NCBI GenBank assembly: GCA_001970955.1
Contig: MPUH01000684.1
Span: 1-40,259, forward strand
Length of the DNA stretch: 40,259 bases
Source of the DNA: Stentor coeruleus
Taxonomy: Eukaryota; Ciliophora; Heterotrichea; Heterotrichida; Stentoridae
Direction of reading: 5' to 3'
Shown here: positions 9,864 through 20,073 of the stretch, in pieces
How positions within the stretch are numbered: the first letter of the stretch is position 1
How the letters are laid out: every line of letters starts with the position of its first letter
Made by a program: the position numbers and the translations under genes
The notes under the pieces: generated by a model
Told to the model about the DNA's origin: nothing
Seen by the model: only the letters and a program-made list of their open reading frames with translations
Database searches by the model: none

Positions 9864-10348
9864 ATTATTTTTTGCATTTTTTCTTATTCTAACCTCTAAT
9901 TCATCCCAAAGTGCTTTTATGTATCAAAATCTTCTTAAAACATGAAATTTATTCACTAAAAGCTTCTTCAAATCTTCAATATTTATTTTATAACTACACA
10001 CAAAAATGTACTTTTTTTATACTCCAAATATCCTTTCTAGCACACTTTTACACGTTAAATTTTTCTATTCATTTATTAAAATCAAACTCAGCTTTTATTT
10101 CAAACTAAAATATAATTAAGCTTATAATTTTATTCAGAATTATATATAAAAAGTACTTTCTAATGAATGATTTATTTTTCGGAAATATGCTTATTAATTA
10201 GCAAGTGTTAAAAGAACAAAATATATATAAAATAAATCTATCTTAAGTTTTGCAAAAAGGAAATAACCTTGAAAAACCAAAAAAAATCATATAAAAAGTA
10301 TAATAATTATTTAAAAAATGCTTGTGATGGGTATTATTCTTGTATTAT
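9864..10348. other. Spacer between divergent genes
   Basis: AT-rich shared upstream region of the - strand ankyrin gene and the + strand FYVE-type gene. The + strand is G-poor from 9870 to about 10110. A 65-codon frame at 9911 is Phe/Leu/Ile/Ser rich and is regarded as spurious. Confidence 0.45.
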
Positions 10349-11005
10349 ATGGGTAACAAGTTACGTAAAGAACAATCCACAAGCGAAAGAATAAAGCTCT
10401 GTCCTATAAAAGCACAAGTTTTTTTAAAATATGGGCCTAAAGAATATTTAAGTGAGTTAATTTCATCAAATGATTGGGTTGAAATATCATTAACTATTCA
10501 TCAATCAAAGATTTTCAGTGAAAATCTTGACACAATCAGCATTACCAAAGATTTGCTAGTCCTCAGTCAAGATGAGAAAAACTTTGAAGTGACCCTTCTA
10601 TCATTATCCCCTGAATCAGAAATCATCTACATAATTCGATGCAAGTCGATATGGCAATTCAAAGACTTAGTTCTTGCAATATTCTTATCTAAAAGACCAT
10701 CATGGATCATATCTCCAGCATGTCAAATATGTTTTAAATCCTTCTCACTAATAACCCGAGACCACCACTGTAGAAATTGCGGTAAAAACATCTGCAATCG
10801 ATGTTCAGACTTTTTCAAACTTGAGATCTCAGGCTATCTCAGTAAAAAGCGTATCTGTAGCCAATGTATTGACAAAGTAAAAAGTATTACAATATTAATA
10901 TCAGAAATCCAAGTCTATGATCTGAACTCTTTTTCAAGCCATAGCCTATACTATTCAAATGATCATGATTCACTACTTTTAACATCATTAAAACACACTG
11001 TCTAA
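10349..11005 (+). CDS. FYVE-type zinc finger protein, predicted myristoylated
   Basis: 218 aa; the ATG at 10349 gives an MGNKLRKE N-terminus, a plausible N-myristoylation site followed by basic residues. Residues about 30-115 may form a PH-like beta domain (IIYIIRCKSIWQFKDLVLAI at the end). A FYVE-type zinc finger follows: C125, C128, RDHHCRNCG (137-145), C149, C152, C170 and C173 give eight possible zinc ligands. The basic R-DHHCRNCG motif is what binds phosphatidylinositol 3-phosphate in FYVE domains, so an endosomal or phagosomal membrane role is likely. The canonical WxxD before the finger is replaced by WIIS, so lipid specificity is uncertain. It is convergent with the next - gene, 42 bases away. 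Confidence 0.9.
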   Translation: MGNKLRKEQSTSERIKLCPIKAQVFLKYGPKEYLSELISSNDWVEISLTIHQSKIFSENLDTISITKDLLVLSQDEKNFEVTLLSLSPESEIIYIIRCKSIWQFKDLVLAIFLSKRPSWIISPACQICFKSFSLITRDHHCRNCGKNICNRCSDFFKLEISGYLSKKRICSQCIDKVKSITILISEIQVYDLNSFSSHSLYYSNDHDSLLLTSLKHTV

Positions 11006-11047
11006 GCTAAAAATACCTTATAAATAACTAAACATACAATTATTAAA

Positions 11048-12571
11048 TTAGCGGATCTTATTAATCAGCTCATTGCAAGACACATCCCTACTAAACAAAG
11101 TCTTTGGTTTACTAAGCTTAACCAATCCTTTCGCATATATTTTCGCTTCTTTTTCATCTAAACACTGTATTGCTAATTCATCATAATAAGTCCTAATATG
11201 CAAAACCCTTCCTATATTTTCACAATACGAGATATCAGTCAGATTGATTTTCCCTTTCATTACAAGGGAAAAGTCTTTCCATTCAAATACATAGCTTTCA
11301 TTCTTAGGGGTAAAATTCTCAACATCAATAGCCACATTAAACACTAGGTTCTGCACATGTGGCTTAAGCATTTTCAATAGCCTTGGGGTAATCAAAAAGC
11401 ATAAAACATCATCATTAGGTTTTTTCTCAAAAAGTCTAATTTTTTTCAAACTTGGCACTTCACTAAGTTGTTCTCTCCTAGTCCTTAAATCTGCTAAAAA
11501 CATACACTTTCTTTCAAATCCTGCATTAGATTTTTCCATACCTTGTAATCGATCATTATTTTTTTTCGTATAACTTGTATTAGCAATAGATACAGTATCA
11601 TAACTAATTTCATATGGTTGCATAGAATATCCAGTACTATCATCAGTTATTATTTCTAATATTTTCTCTTTATTCCATTTAGGGGTTTTGTGTATAGGAA
11701 GTTGAGATTCACTTGGATCTTTAGATAATATTGTGCTTTTTGAGTATTCTAAACTTTCCATTAAACTTAAAGATAACAAAGAGTCTGTGGTATTTAGTAC
11801 TAGTTGTGGCTTGCCTTTAAATTGTATTTTATCTTTTGTAGGCAAAGTTGGAACTTCGAAACGAAAAATTTTGAATACTGAAAACATTGTCAGAGCTATT
11901 AAGTCTTCATCTGATGCAGGGGAAAATTCATGAGGATCTAATGGAAGGAAAGTTTTGCCTTTTAAAACTATAAAAACTTGGCTTATATTTGATGAAATTT
12001 CTGATTCAGATGGGGATTTTGATATGTTGGATAAAGGGAAGTTTGTATAACAGTTTAAGATGCATGCTAGATAAACGCCGGTTAAAGAGTCTTGAAGGAA
12101 GGTTTTTTTTGATGGTTTGATTTCATAGAGGTTAAGGATTGAAGAGTACCAGTCAAAACATTTTTCCCAAGATTTCCGCATTTCGCCTATGAAAAGGTTT
12201 TTGAAAATTGTGTGAATCAGGATCCAACAGTCTGAAGAACCTTTTTTTAGGATTTCACTAGGGGATGGAAGTTCAGAATTAGGATGTTCTTGATAAAGGA
12301 AATTGTTTATTAGAAGGATGTTGTTATATGCTTGAGAACTGTTAGGGTTTGGGTGAAATCCTTTAAGAGAAAAATTAGGGATACAAGATTGGAGTAATTT
12401 ATAGGGTAACAGGCCAGTTTTTATTGATTCTTCTACTGTTGTGTTGATTTTAGGTATTAAGAATTGAATCCAGTTCGATAAGAGCTTTTTCTTCCCTGGG
12501 TTTATGCTTGAAGAGTATTTTTTTGTGGGTTTTGGGGTTATTGATCTATTTCTATTACCATAGGATTTCAT
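11048..12571 (-). CDS. Possible calponin-homology domain protein
   Basis: 507 aa from the ATG at 12571 (the frame is open a few codons further but only from TTG). Residues about 30-190 are helical, with LSNWIQFLIPKI...LLPYKLLQSCIP...AYNNILLINNFL, a spacing that recalls calponin-homology domains, which bind actin or microtubules; a second similar helical block may follow at about 125-180 (DSLTGVYLACILNCY). The middle is Ser-rich and low in structure. The C-terminal 110 residues alternate strands and end in a helix (KEAKIYAKGLVKL), like a PH-type domain. Both domain calls are by pattern only. TAA stop. Confidence 0.75.
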   Translation of the reverse strand: MKSYGNRNRSITPKPTKKYSSSINPGKKKLLSNWIQFLIPKINTTVEESIKTGLLPYKLLQSCIPNFSLKGFHPNPNSSQAYNNILLINNFLYQEHPNSELPSPSEILKKGSSDCWILIHTIFKNLFIGEMRKSWEKCFDWYSSILNLYEIKPSKKTFLQDSLTGVYLACILNCYTNFPLSNISKSPSESEISSNISQVFIVLKGKTFLPLDPHEFSPASDEDLIALTMFSVFKIFRFEVPTLPTKDKIQFKGKPQLVLNTTDSLLSLSLMESLEYSKSTILSKDPSESQLPIHKTPKWNKEKILEIITDDSTGYSMQPYEISYDTVSIANTSYTKKNNDRLQGMEKSNAGFERKCMFLADLRTRREQLSEVPSLKKIRLFEKKPNDDVLCFLITPRLLKMLKPHVQNLVFNVAIDVENFTPKNESYVFEWKDFSLVMKGKINLTDISYCENIGRVLHIRTYYDELAIQCLDEKEAKIYAKGLVKLSKPKTLFSRDVSCNELINKIR

Positions 12572-12763
12572 TTTATATACCAATTCCTATAAAGATCATA
12601 ACAAACCACCTCAAACATTCACATATTTAATCCTATAAGCACTACCCAACTAAAACCTTTTTATACTGCAAATCCAGCAATATTTCATAATTGCCTAACC
12701 TTCAGCACACAAATAAAAGCAACCTACACTAAAACCCACAAAAAAATTTTATTAACATAATAA

Positions 12764-14503
12764 TTACATAGCTCTTATATTTAAAGCATCAATAACACTC
12801 CCATCTTTCAAATCCAACGATGCTGATTCCAATTTAGCCATATATCTTTTTGACCTCATCTTAATACTTGATGTATTATTCCTACTATTACTCGCTGTTT
12901 TATTCAACATTTTTGCACTATCTTCCTTATATAAATAAAGTTCAGCTTTTAATGTTGGTGTTGGAGTTGCTCTAAATGGTGTTGTGCTTTTAAAATGAGG
13001 TAATTCTCCTTTAATCCAACTTACTAATCCCCCAAATTTTTTATAAAGATCTTGTCTTTTTTTAATTAGACTACTTGATAATTCTCCATTATTTATAAGT
13101 GTTCGACATAGTGTGAGGTTTAGGATCGAGTTTAATTCGATTTGTTTTTGTATGATTTCAACTTTAGATAGTAGGCGATCGTAGGATTCTTTTGATGTGG
13201 TTATATCGATAAGTTTATGGAAATCGATTTTGTCAGCTTTTATTTTCAGGGTTTCTTGGATATCTTCTATTAAGCAAATCAATCCTGAGATATCTTTTTG
13301 CTCTTTTTTCAAATAATCGCATCTTGCGGTTAATCCTAAAGTAATTCCATCCAAATTCTTAATCCCCATATGTAAGCTTTCAATCTCCCCCTGTGACCAT
13401 CTAAACTTTTCTTCTACCCTGTTCCCTTCATCTCTAAATTTTTCAATTGTTACATAAAACGGCAGTCTTTCTTTTAAAAACTTTATATCATCCTTTGATG
13501 CTTTTTCTAATAATATTTCATCATACCTTCTTACAATAATCTCAAATTTTCCAACATCCCTAATACACTCATTAACCTGGTCAGTAAATTTTTCAATCAT
13601 TGGGATAATAGTTTCTTCATGATTTTTTAATTGAGCACTTTTTGCACAAAGAGAAATCGCATAATCCAGTTTATCTATGTCTCTTTTCCATGGGCATTTA
13701 GCAAGTCTTGTTGATACTTCAGTTATTGAGTCTTTAAGGTTTTTCTTAGATGTGTCGATTTTGTGTACTAAATTTTTAAAGTCTTCTTCAGCTTTTTGTC
13801 TTGCTGATACATAACTATCTTTAAAAGACCCGAAATCATTCTTTAAAAGACAGTTTAAGTCAATATAAGCTTCAGACTGGTTACGAAGTTCAGTTTTTAT
13901 ATCATCAATTATATTGATTTCTATGAAATTCTTCATACGACTTTCTAGATTTATAACCCTTTTGTCAATTTTGTCGACAAAATTCAACTCGGCTTTATCA
14001 TAAACATCTAATCTTAGTTCATCAAAATCCTGCTTCATAGCGAAAAGTTTACATTTTTGTCTTATGTCGTTCATATCATCAGTTTGCGCTTTTTCATCAA
14101 GTTCCTTTCTAAACTTGTCAAGTTTATCATAAAAATTGTTTAAATGTCCTCTCATACTTGTTATATTATCGTTTAATTGAGTTATCAGCCCGTCAATGTT
14201 TAGAAGGTTTGTTTGGAAGCCTTCAAATTTCATATAAACTTCTTTAAATTCGTTGTTCATTGAGTTTTCTAGGTCAGAAATAGACTTTTTTGATACTGTG
14301 TTTAAGACGTTAACTTCTTTTATTATGTCATCTTTGATGTTTGTGCATAAAAGGTTGAGAACGCTGACGTTGCTTTCTGGAGAAAGACGGTTGCGAATTT
14401 TTAGTTCTTTAAAATCTTGGAGTAAAGACATTACTGGGCTTAGTGTTTGCTTGATACTTTTAAGCTCATCTAGAATTCTGTCTTTGTCGACAGGTTCTGC
14501 CAT
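12764..14503 (-). CDS. Long coiled-coil protein, 579 aa
   Basis: One uninterrupted frame from MAEPVDKDRILDEL to TAA. Residues 1-480 are almost entirely heptad-like helix with repeated spectrin-like or tropomyosin-like spacing (for example LDELKSIKQTLSPVMSLLQD at the start), broken by short polar stretches. The last 80 residues are basic and Ser/Thr rich (SNSRNNTSSIKMRSKRYM). No motor, kinase or membrane signal. It is probably a structural component of cortex or cilia; the exact role is unknown. The upstream side (14504 onward) is shared with the divergent B9D1 gene about 1 kb away. Confidence 0.85.
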   Translation of the reverse strand: MAEPVDKDRILDELKSIKQTLSPVMSLLQDFKELKIRNRLSPESNVSVLNLLCTNIKDDIIKEVNVLNTVSKKSISDLENSMNNEFKEVYMKFEGFQTNLLNIDGLITQLNDNITSMRGHLNNFYDKLDKFRKELDEKAQTDDMNDIRQKCKLFAMKQDFDELRLDVYDKAELNFVDKIDKRVINLESRMKNFIEINIIDDIKTELRNQSEAYIDLNCLLKNDFGSFKDSYVSARQKAEEDFKNLVHKIDTSKKNLKDSITEVSTRLAKCPWKRDIDKLDYAISLCAKSAQLKNHEETIIPMIEKFTDQVNECIRDVGKFEIIVRRYDEILLEKASKDDIKFLKERLPFYVTIEKFRDEGNRVEEKFRWSQGEIESLHMGIKNLDGITLGLTARCDYLKKEQKDISGLICLIEDIQETLKIKADKIDFHKLIDITTSKESYDRLLSKVEIIQKQIELNSILNLTLCRTLINNGELSSSLIKKRQDLYKKFGGLVSWIKGELPHFKSTTPFRATPTPTLKAELYLYKEDSAKMLNKTASNSRNNTSSIKMRSKRYMAKLESASLDLKDGSVIDALNIRAM

Positions 14504-15562
14504 TTATTAAAATTATCTTTTTGCATGGTATTTTATGTGCGATTAAGGTTTTATGGAAGATTGGTTTTGTATTGGATGATTAGGTAAATGGCTGATGTTG
14601 TTAATGGAAAAAGTAAGGATTACCTTAAGAGTGCAAGTTTTTGTTTTACTCAAAGACATTAAATCCTTGGTAGTAAGTGATATAGATATAATAAATAATC
14701 AATAAATACATATATAGCTTCTAATCTGGAGATATTAGTTTTAATAGAAATTATTTGAAAAGTTTTGTTTCCTATAAAAACTATATAAAAGCCTCTATGA
14801 GCAATTTCCATTCTATTTTTATACAAATAAGCATTTGTTTCTATATCCTTAGAATATAAGAATAACTATATAGTTTGAGCTATCCATACAAATTTGAGGC
14901 ATACAAAAGCATCTTAGTCCTTGTCCATACATCAGTAAATGTCAAAGCTGCATTTCATAAAAATTATAGCTTTTTTTGAACAAATAAAACTGAAATCCAA
15001 AAAATACCATACAAAGAATTCAATAAATTTATAGAATTATTTTAGAAAAAAACTAAAAAGCATTACTATTAAAAGATAAATATAATCGGTTAAATATGAA
15101 TTCAATGTTGTTAATTTTTTTTCTCTTTAAGGAAAAAAGTAAAAGGCAATTAAAGGATATAAAAATTTAGCTTTGGTTTATGATAAGGCATTTTGAGGTT
15201 GATTTGAATAATTTTTGGAGAAAAAGTAAAACTTGGCGGCAAGTTTGTATTAGGAAGTAGTAAATAATAGTTTAAAAAGGTTTTTCATTTAGAATCCAAG
15301 CCTGTTACATCAAAAAGTGTATAACTTATAAAACAAATTTGAATAAAAGAATTGAAAAAGCCACATTTTCAATTTTAAAACTATGATTAAGTCAACATTA
15401 TACCTATATACATATAAAATTTATAAAAATTATATCAATATTCTAAAACCTCGCAAAAACCTTAAAATATCTCTTAAAATTTCCAAAACCCACCATATTC
15501 CTATATCATAATCCTGACTCATAACATAAACCTCAATATTTAAAAACTATAATAAAAGCGCC
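14504..15562. other. 1-kb spacer between divergent genes
   Basis: Shared upstream region of the coiled-coil gene (-) and B9D1 (+). The left 140 bases are C-poor on the + strand (G-poor on the sense strand of the - gene); the right 150 bases are G-poor on the + strand. The centre is plain AT-rich sequence. No ORF, tRNA or repeat was recognised. Confidence 0.5.
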
Positions 15563-16303
15563 ATGGATCCTAACAAGCCTAATGTAGTTCTTTACCCTCG
15601 AGATGACCGCATAGATTACAAAGGCCCTAAACCTTCAGATAGTTTCTACGACTCCAACCTAAGGCCAACTGTCCCAGGTCAAGAACTTTTTGACGAATAC
15701 AAAGTCGATCACGTCCCAATCCTCCAAGGTTCCTTAGAAGATAGTTCTTATTTCTATATTTACATATCAGGGCAAATTGAATACAGTTCTTTTATTGATT
15801 CAGACTGTCTTATGATAAAATACAAATTCATTGCAGGAAAAGAATGGGAAAGAATATATGGAGAGCCTTCTGGATGTTCGCAACTTTCATATAAGTCCAG
15901 GTCATCCTCACCGAAAATTATCTGGAATTTCCCTTTTAATATCGCTTATAGAAGTACATGCCCTAGAGGATGGCCTCAAATTACTATGTTTTTAGTTGGC
16001 CCTGATTTTCTAGGAAGAGAAGTTGTTAAAGGTTATACAACAATGCATGTACCTTTACAACCTGGTAGGCATGAGAGATCAGCTAAAACTTTTACCCCAA
16101 AGTCTTCATCAATATTAGTTCAGTTTCTTGGGGTTTTGAAAGGAAAACTCCCTGAACTTGTTGACCCATCTAGAACATTGGCTGAACCGTATGGAAGAGA
16201 AGTTATTAGAGCAGACTCGGGTGGTGCGGTTAATATTGTGTTTAATGTAGCTGAGAAAAATCTAGAATCGTTTGGATATACGATTAAAAAAAATATACTT
16301 TAG
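15563..16303 (+). CDS. B9D1: B9 domain-containing protein 1 (ciliary transition zone)
   Basis: 246 aa. A B9 (C2-like) domain covers about residues 55-225. Diagnostic stretches are YIYISGQIEYSSF, IIWNFPFNIAYRSTCPRGWP, GPDFLGREVVKGYTTMHVPL and PGRHERS, then the C-terminal GREVIRADSGGAVNIVFNV. These follow animal B9D1 (MKSR-1) closely in order and spacing. B9D1 joins B9D2 and MKS1 in the transition zone complex that gates entry to the cilium. The N-terminal 50 residues are an extra, Pro-rich extension. The ATG lies in a GCCATGG context after a G-poor leader. TAG stop. Confidence 0.96.
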   Translation: MDPNKPNVVLYPRDDRIDYKGPKPSDSFYDSNLRPTVPGQELFDEYKVDHVPILQGSLEDSSYFYIYISGQIEYSSFIDSDCLMIKYKFIAGKEWERIYGEPSGCSQLSYKSRSSSPKIIWNFPFNIAYRSTCPRGWPQITMFLVGPDFLGREVVKGYTTMHVPLQPGRHERSAKTFTPKSSSILVQFLGVLKGKLPELVDPSRTLAEPYGREVIRADSGGAVNIVFNVAEKNLESFGYTIKKNIL

Positions 16304-16342
16304 TAATGGATGAGTAATTAGTTGTGATAGAAGGTATATTGT

Positions 16343-16510
16343 AATAACTATAATTTATGTTAAATATACATATGTTCTTAGAAGATTTTAGTAGTTTTTA
16401 GATTAAAAGAATATCCTGGAAACTNAAATAACTATAATTTATGATATAAATATACATATGTTCTTAGAAGATTTTAGTAGTTTTTAGATTAAAAGAATAT
16501 CCTGGAAACT
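16343..16510. repeat. Direct duplication around a single N (82/84 bp copies)
   Basis: Copy 1 is 16343-16424 and copy 2 is 16427-16510, with the N at 16425. The copies differ only by a small change near the start (TATGTTAAATA versus TATGATATAAATA). Such a layout fits two overlapping contig ends joined without merging rather than true duplicated DNA. It lies in the spacer (16304-16628) between B9D1 and YKT6, which holds nothing else recognised. Confidence 0.9.
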
Positions 16511-16628
16511 TGTAAACTTTATGACTACTATTGAAACTGTAATATTTTCCTACTTTATATATCTTTAACTATAATATAAACGCACCATAATAAGGCCATG
16601 TTAATATTAAATCTAACCTTAAACTTAT

Positions 16629-17228
16629 CTAATAAAGTTTGCAGCACTGGTTATTTTTCTTTGCTCTGTTATAAAAATCATAAGAGACCGTTGACAGGTC
16701 TTGGCTTTTCTGCATCAAGTTCTCAAGTGTTTCTCCTCTTTTTAATAGTTCCTCAATGTTTTTATGCATAATACTAGTAATATCATCAAGTTCTTTCTGA
16801 ATCCTCATTAGCTTATCAGCTTCAGCTGGGTTTTGATATTGCCTTATATATGTCTCTAGTGGTGCAAATTTTAGATCAGTGTCTTTTGTGATACTTTCCC
16901 ATTGAATTCCACTTTGAAGGAAAGTGTTTATTATTTCAAGTATCAAAGCAAATGCAACTCGCTGAGGATATTCTGGATCACACACAACAGTTACAGCAAA
17001 AGTATTAGGATGTATAGCGATATAACAAACACCTTGGTTATTTTCTAAATGTACTGCGCTTCGGTCGCCAGGGTTCGCTCTTCCACAAATCATACGAGAA
17101 TTAAAGTTGATATGTTCTCTTAATACCCTACGCTGAATAAACCCAAGAAACGACAGTTCTGTAGTGCTTCCGAGGAGTATTGGGTTTTCTTGTCTCCATT
17201 TGAAGATGTGGATACTTAAAAGCCTCAT
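16629..17228 (-). CDS. YKT6: R-SNARE YKT6
   Basis: 199 aa. The N-terminal longin domain (about 1-125) has the YKT6-type start MRLLSIHIFKW, QRRVLREHINFNSR, and the conserved CYIAIHPNTFAVTVVCDPEYP and RVAFALILEI segments. A SNARE helix follows at about 137-192 with the zero-layer Arg in EELLKRGETLENL. There is no transmembrane segment; the protein ends NQCCKLY, with Cys196 as the CaaX cysteine and Cys195 beside it, as in other YKT6 proteins, where the pair is prenylated and reversibly acylated. YKT6 acts in ER-Golgi, Golgi, endosomal and autophagosome-vacuole fusion. TAG stop. Confidence 0.97.
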   Translation of the reverse strand: MRLLSIHIFKWRQENPILLGSTTELSFLGFIQRRVLREHINFNSRMICGRANPGDRSAVHLENNQGVCYIAIHPNTFAVTVVCDPEYPQRVAFALILEIINTFLQSGIQWESITKDTDLKFAPLETYIRQYQNPAEADKLMRIQKELDDITSIMHKNIEELLKRGETLENLMQKSQDLSTVSYDFYNRAKKNNQCCKLY

Positions 17229-18148
17229 ATTTTTATTATGCAGTGTGTATCAGAATTATATACAATTTTTTAGGATAACAATGATTATATAGATTGAAGG
17301 GTTTTTTGTTGTTTTTGGCTGATTTTTAGATTGAAATTTTACCTGAGAATGCTTAGTAATGATTGTTTTAATAGGAGGCTATGATATGATAATAAAAATA
17401 TGAGATTTTTAAGGTATGAAGAAATGTGATATAGCTGAAAATAATTGTGATTAGTTTTTAAAGCTTAAACTAGTAATTTTCATTATATTTTCTAGCATTA
17501 TATATACAGAATAAGCTAAGATTTTATATTAAATTTATTGGGTATACATTATATTATCTATAAATTTAAGTAGACATTCTTGAGTTAGCATAATTTTGTA
17601 TGTTAATAGGATTTTAAAAAATAAATATATTACAAGCCAGAACCATAAATAATTCCTCATTACTATCACTATTCATTATTCATATACATGATATAAAAGC
17701 TATATTATCTAAATATTACTAGTACACTTAAAACACTACACAATTTCTCTCTTATGCTATCGTCATAATAAAATACCTTAAAAACATTTTCTTTCTCCTC
17801 CTTAACAAAATCTCATCAATACTATTTTTTTTAATCTTACCCTTTACACCTCTATAAACCAATATTTTCTTTTTATGCACATCCCATTTTCTTAAACCAT
17901 ATAATCTAAAACCTTTATATCCTTTTCAAATATCCTTTATGCCTATTCCCACAACTTTTTATCCATAAAATCCAAACTTCTTTTTCCATCTATATAATCT
18001 CTGACTTTCTCAACCTAACCAAAATCCATTTAATTCATTCACAAAAAATCATCATTAGCCTAATCTCTTCTTTCTTCTTCAACCAAAGCTATTTTAACAT
18101 CTTGCAAATCAATCTTCCCTGCTGTTAAAAATCTTAACTATTAAATAA
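17229..18148. other. Spacer between divergent genes
   Basis: Upstream region of YKT6 (-) and of the + gene at 18149. From about 17240 to 17430 the + strand is C-poor; from about 17640 to 18148 it is strikingly G-poor and C/T/A-rich. No protein-like frame, RNA gene or repeat was recognised. Confidence 0.5.
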
Positions 18149-18763
18149 ATGCTAAAATCTCAAAACCTCAGAGCAAACCATGATAAAAACTCTCAAGAAA
18201 CTCCAACACGGATTTCATTTTTGCGTAATCATCAACAGAAACTTGAAAAAGCTCCAGAAAAAAAGCTACTCAAGAAAAAAAACAAACGATTTAATTCAAC
18301 TCTTCCTGAAGAACTTGCCAAAATATACAAAGTTTCTTCTTCACCAAGCCAAAAAGTCCCAGAACTTATAATAAAGCCAACAATCCGCAGTAAAACCCGC
18401 AAAAATACAATCCGCTCACAAGAAGCAATAGAAAAGTCCACAAAATTCCCTGAAATAAACACCCCAAAATCAGGGAAATTAAAAGCGAAAGATGAATTCA
18501 AAAATAAAGAAGATAAACTTGAAGCTCTGATTAATAATTTTATAGATGAGACTCAGAAGACCCAAAGATACCTCAGATTAAATAAAGATAGCCAATATGC
18601 TGACTTAAACACAGGGGAGAATTTGCATTATGAAATAAATTTAAACGATTTTCGTGGACGAGAACTAGTGGCTTATCAGAAAGATTGTAAAAAAAATCTG
18701 GAAATTGAGAAAATCAGACAGAAGAATTATAGGAGATATAAGAGGAAACTTATAATTGGTTAG
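18149..18763 (+). CDS. Basic unknown protein, 204 aa
   Basis: A clean frame from ATG to TAG following a G-poor leader. The N-terminal 115 residues are very rich in Lys, Ser, Pro and Asn and probably disordered, with several basic clusters (KKLLKKKNKRF; RSKTRKNTIRS). From about 120 on the chain is helical, ending in a basic amphipathic helix (IEKIRQKNYRRYKRKL). No known domain. Composition suggests a cytoskeleton- or nucleic-acid-binding protein, but this is only a guess. It is convergent with the next gene, 66 bases away. Confidence 0.7.
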   Translation: MLKSQNLRANHDKNSQETPTRISFLRNHQQKLEKAPEKKLLKKKNKRFNSTLPEELAKIYKVSSSPSQKVPELIIKPTIRSKTRKNTIRSQEAIEKSTKFPEINTPKSGKLKAKDEFKNKEDKLEALINNFIDETQKTQRYLRLNKDSQYADLNTGENLHYEINLNDFRGRELVAYQKDCKKNLEIEKIRQKNYRRYKRKLIIG

Positions 18764-18829
18764 TTATGTGAATGATAAATTTATATATAATTTCTAGTTT
18801 TCTGAAAGACTAAGTTGATTATTACTAAG

Positions 18830-19411
18830 CTATTCAGTTCCGAATGGCTCGACACCGCGGAATCTGAGAATATCAAGGTAATCAGGTCTTTTCATCAGAG
18901 ATTCTTTAAAGTCCGCCAAATATCCGTCGGTCTCATGAAGGTATTTCAGAATGACTTTTTGCTTAGCGATGATTTCTAGATAAGTTGTTCCAACATAAAG
19001 AACTTGATCATATCCTCTTCTAAAGCTCCTGTAATAGATCAGACTAAAAGGTACACCAAAAAAGAAAAGCCTTGTAGAAAATGGTGATCCTTTAAGTGCT
19101 GGAAGGAAGGCAAAAATAGACCCCCATAATACTCCACTTAAAAGCCCGAATTTCATTTCATATTTTCTAATCAAAATAGCATTAACCATTTTCTGGTCGA
19201 CAACCGGGTCTCCACTCTTAAGAAAGAAAAACAATCCCTCAACAAAATGAGCTTGGGTGTATCTGGTAATTAATCTACCAAGAAATGGAATGCTTTCTAA
19301 GGATTCAGATAATGGAATTGCTGTTTTATAGCAATGATATTTGGCGGCTTCCATAAAGGCTGTTTTGGTATCTTCGTCTGCGTCTTCAAGATTAATCATC
19401 TTAGTTGCCAT
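18830..19411 (-). CDS. Two-TM membrane protein, unknown
   Basis: 193 aa, ATG at 19411, TAG stop. Residues about 85-107 (FGLLSGVLWGSIFAFLPAL) and 113-128 (RLFFFGVPFSLIYY) form two closely spaced hydrophobic segments, a hairpin; the flanks are polar. The loop after the second segment is basic (RSFRRGYD), and the C-terminal 60 residues are soluble (EIIAKQKVILKYLHET...RPDYLDILRFRGVEPFG). There is no cleavable signal peptide. The size and hairpin layout resemble small inner-membrane proteins of ciliate mitochondria, but nothing seen proves that location. Confidence 0.8.
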   Translation of the reverse strand: MATKMINLEDADEDTKTAFMEAAKYHCYKTAIPLSESLESIPFLGRLITRYTQAHFVEGLFFFLKSGDPVVDQKMVNAILIRKYEMKFGLLSGVLWGSIFAFLPALKGSPFSTRLFFFGVPFSLIYYRSFRRGYDQVLYVGTTYLEIIAKQKVILKYLHETDGYLADFKESLMKRPDYLDILRFRGVEPFGTE

Positions 19412-19702
19412 ATTTTATAACATATGACTGATAATGCTTCTAGGAATTTAGATTAAAAGTAAAGGGTATATTGGCATAAGACAATTTTTATAGGCTAAAT
19501 AACATTATCAGGAAGGATAAGAAGAAGATACTTTAATATTGAATGTATAATTTTACAAGGTGGTATGGGAATGATAAGTTATAGAATAAGTTAATGTTAT
19601 CAGTTTTCTGAGTTTTTGGAAAAAAATTGGCATGATGTTTGATTATAGTTTGAGATTTGAGAGGATATTTAAGGGTTTGATATGCATAAGAAAAATTATG
19701 AA

Positions 19703-19837
19703 GTGTTTTTTAAAGAGGAATGGAATAAGAGGTGATGGAAATGAATATTGAAAATATGATAGTGATGTTNGTGTTTTTTAAAGAGGAATGGAATAAGAGG
19801 TGATGGAAATGAATATTGAAAATATGATAGTGATGTT
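19703..19837. repeat. Identical 67-bp direct copies around a single N
   Basis: Copy 1 is 19703-19769, N at 19770, copy 2 is 19771-19837. The two copies are identical. As with the other two N positions, this fits an unmerged contig overlap. A 62-codon - strand frame runs across the N and is an artefact of the duplication. Confidence 0.92.
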
Positions 19838-19921
19838 GCAGTTATTGGAAAGAATATGAAGAGAGCAGATTTTAGTTTTTTCAAAGATTGATTAAGATAT
19901 ATTTAAAAGTGTTTTTTGTAA

Positions 19922-19980
19922 GTCAGGAAGCGGAATTATTTTTAAGTTTAAAGCATGATTATCATGTTTAAATGCCTGAC
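19922..19980. repeat. Composite inverted repeat (hairpin-forming)
   Basis: The inner arms TTTAAAGCATGAT (19947-19959) and ATCATGTTTAAA (19961-19972) pair with a single bulged G and a one-base loop. Outer arms GTCAGG (19922-19927) and CCTGAC (19975-19980) are also complementary. It lies at the left side of a 2-kb region without intact genes. It could be a terminator, a mobile element end or chance. Confidence 0.4.
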
Positions 19981-20073
19981 CTTCATGAGAACGAAGAAAT
20001 AGTAATGCAAATAATATGTGTGTATCCTACTATAAAAATATAATTAATTGACGAGGCAACTTTAATATCAAAC

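Noticed and set aside
9911..10108. 65-codon + frame in the spacer before the FYVE-type gene
   Set aside because: Phe/Leu/Tyr/Ser-rich composition follows from G-poor AT-rich DNA; no leader, no motif.
19696..19884. 62-codon - strand frame with an internal direct repeat
   Set aside because: It spans the N at 19770 and its repeat is the assembly duplication.
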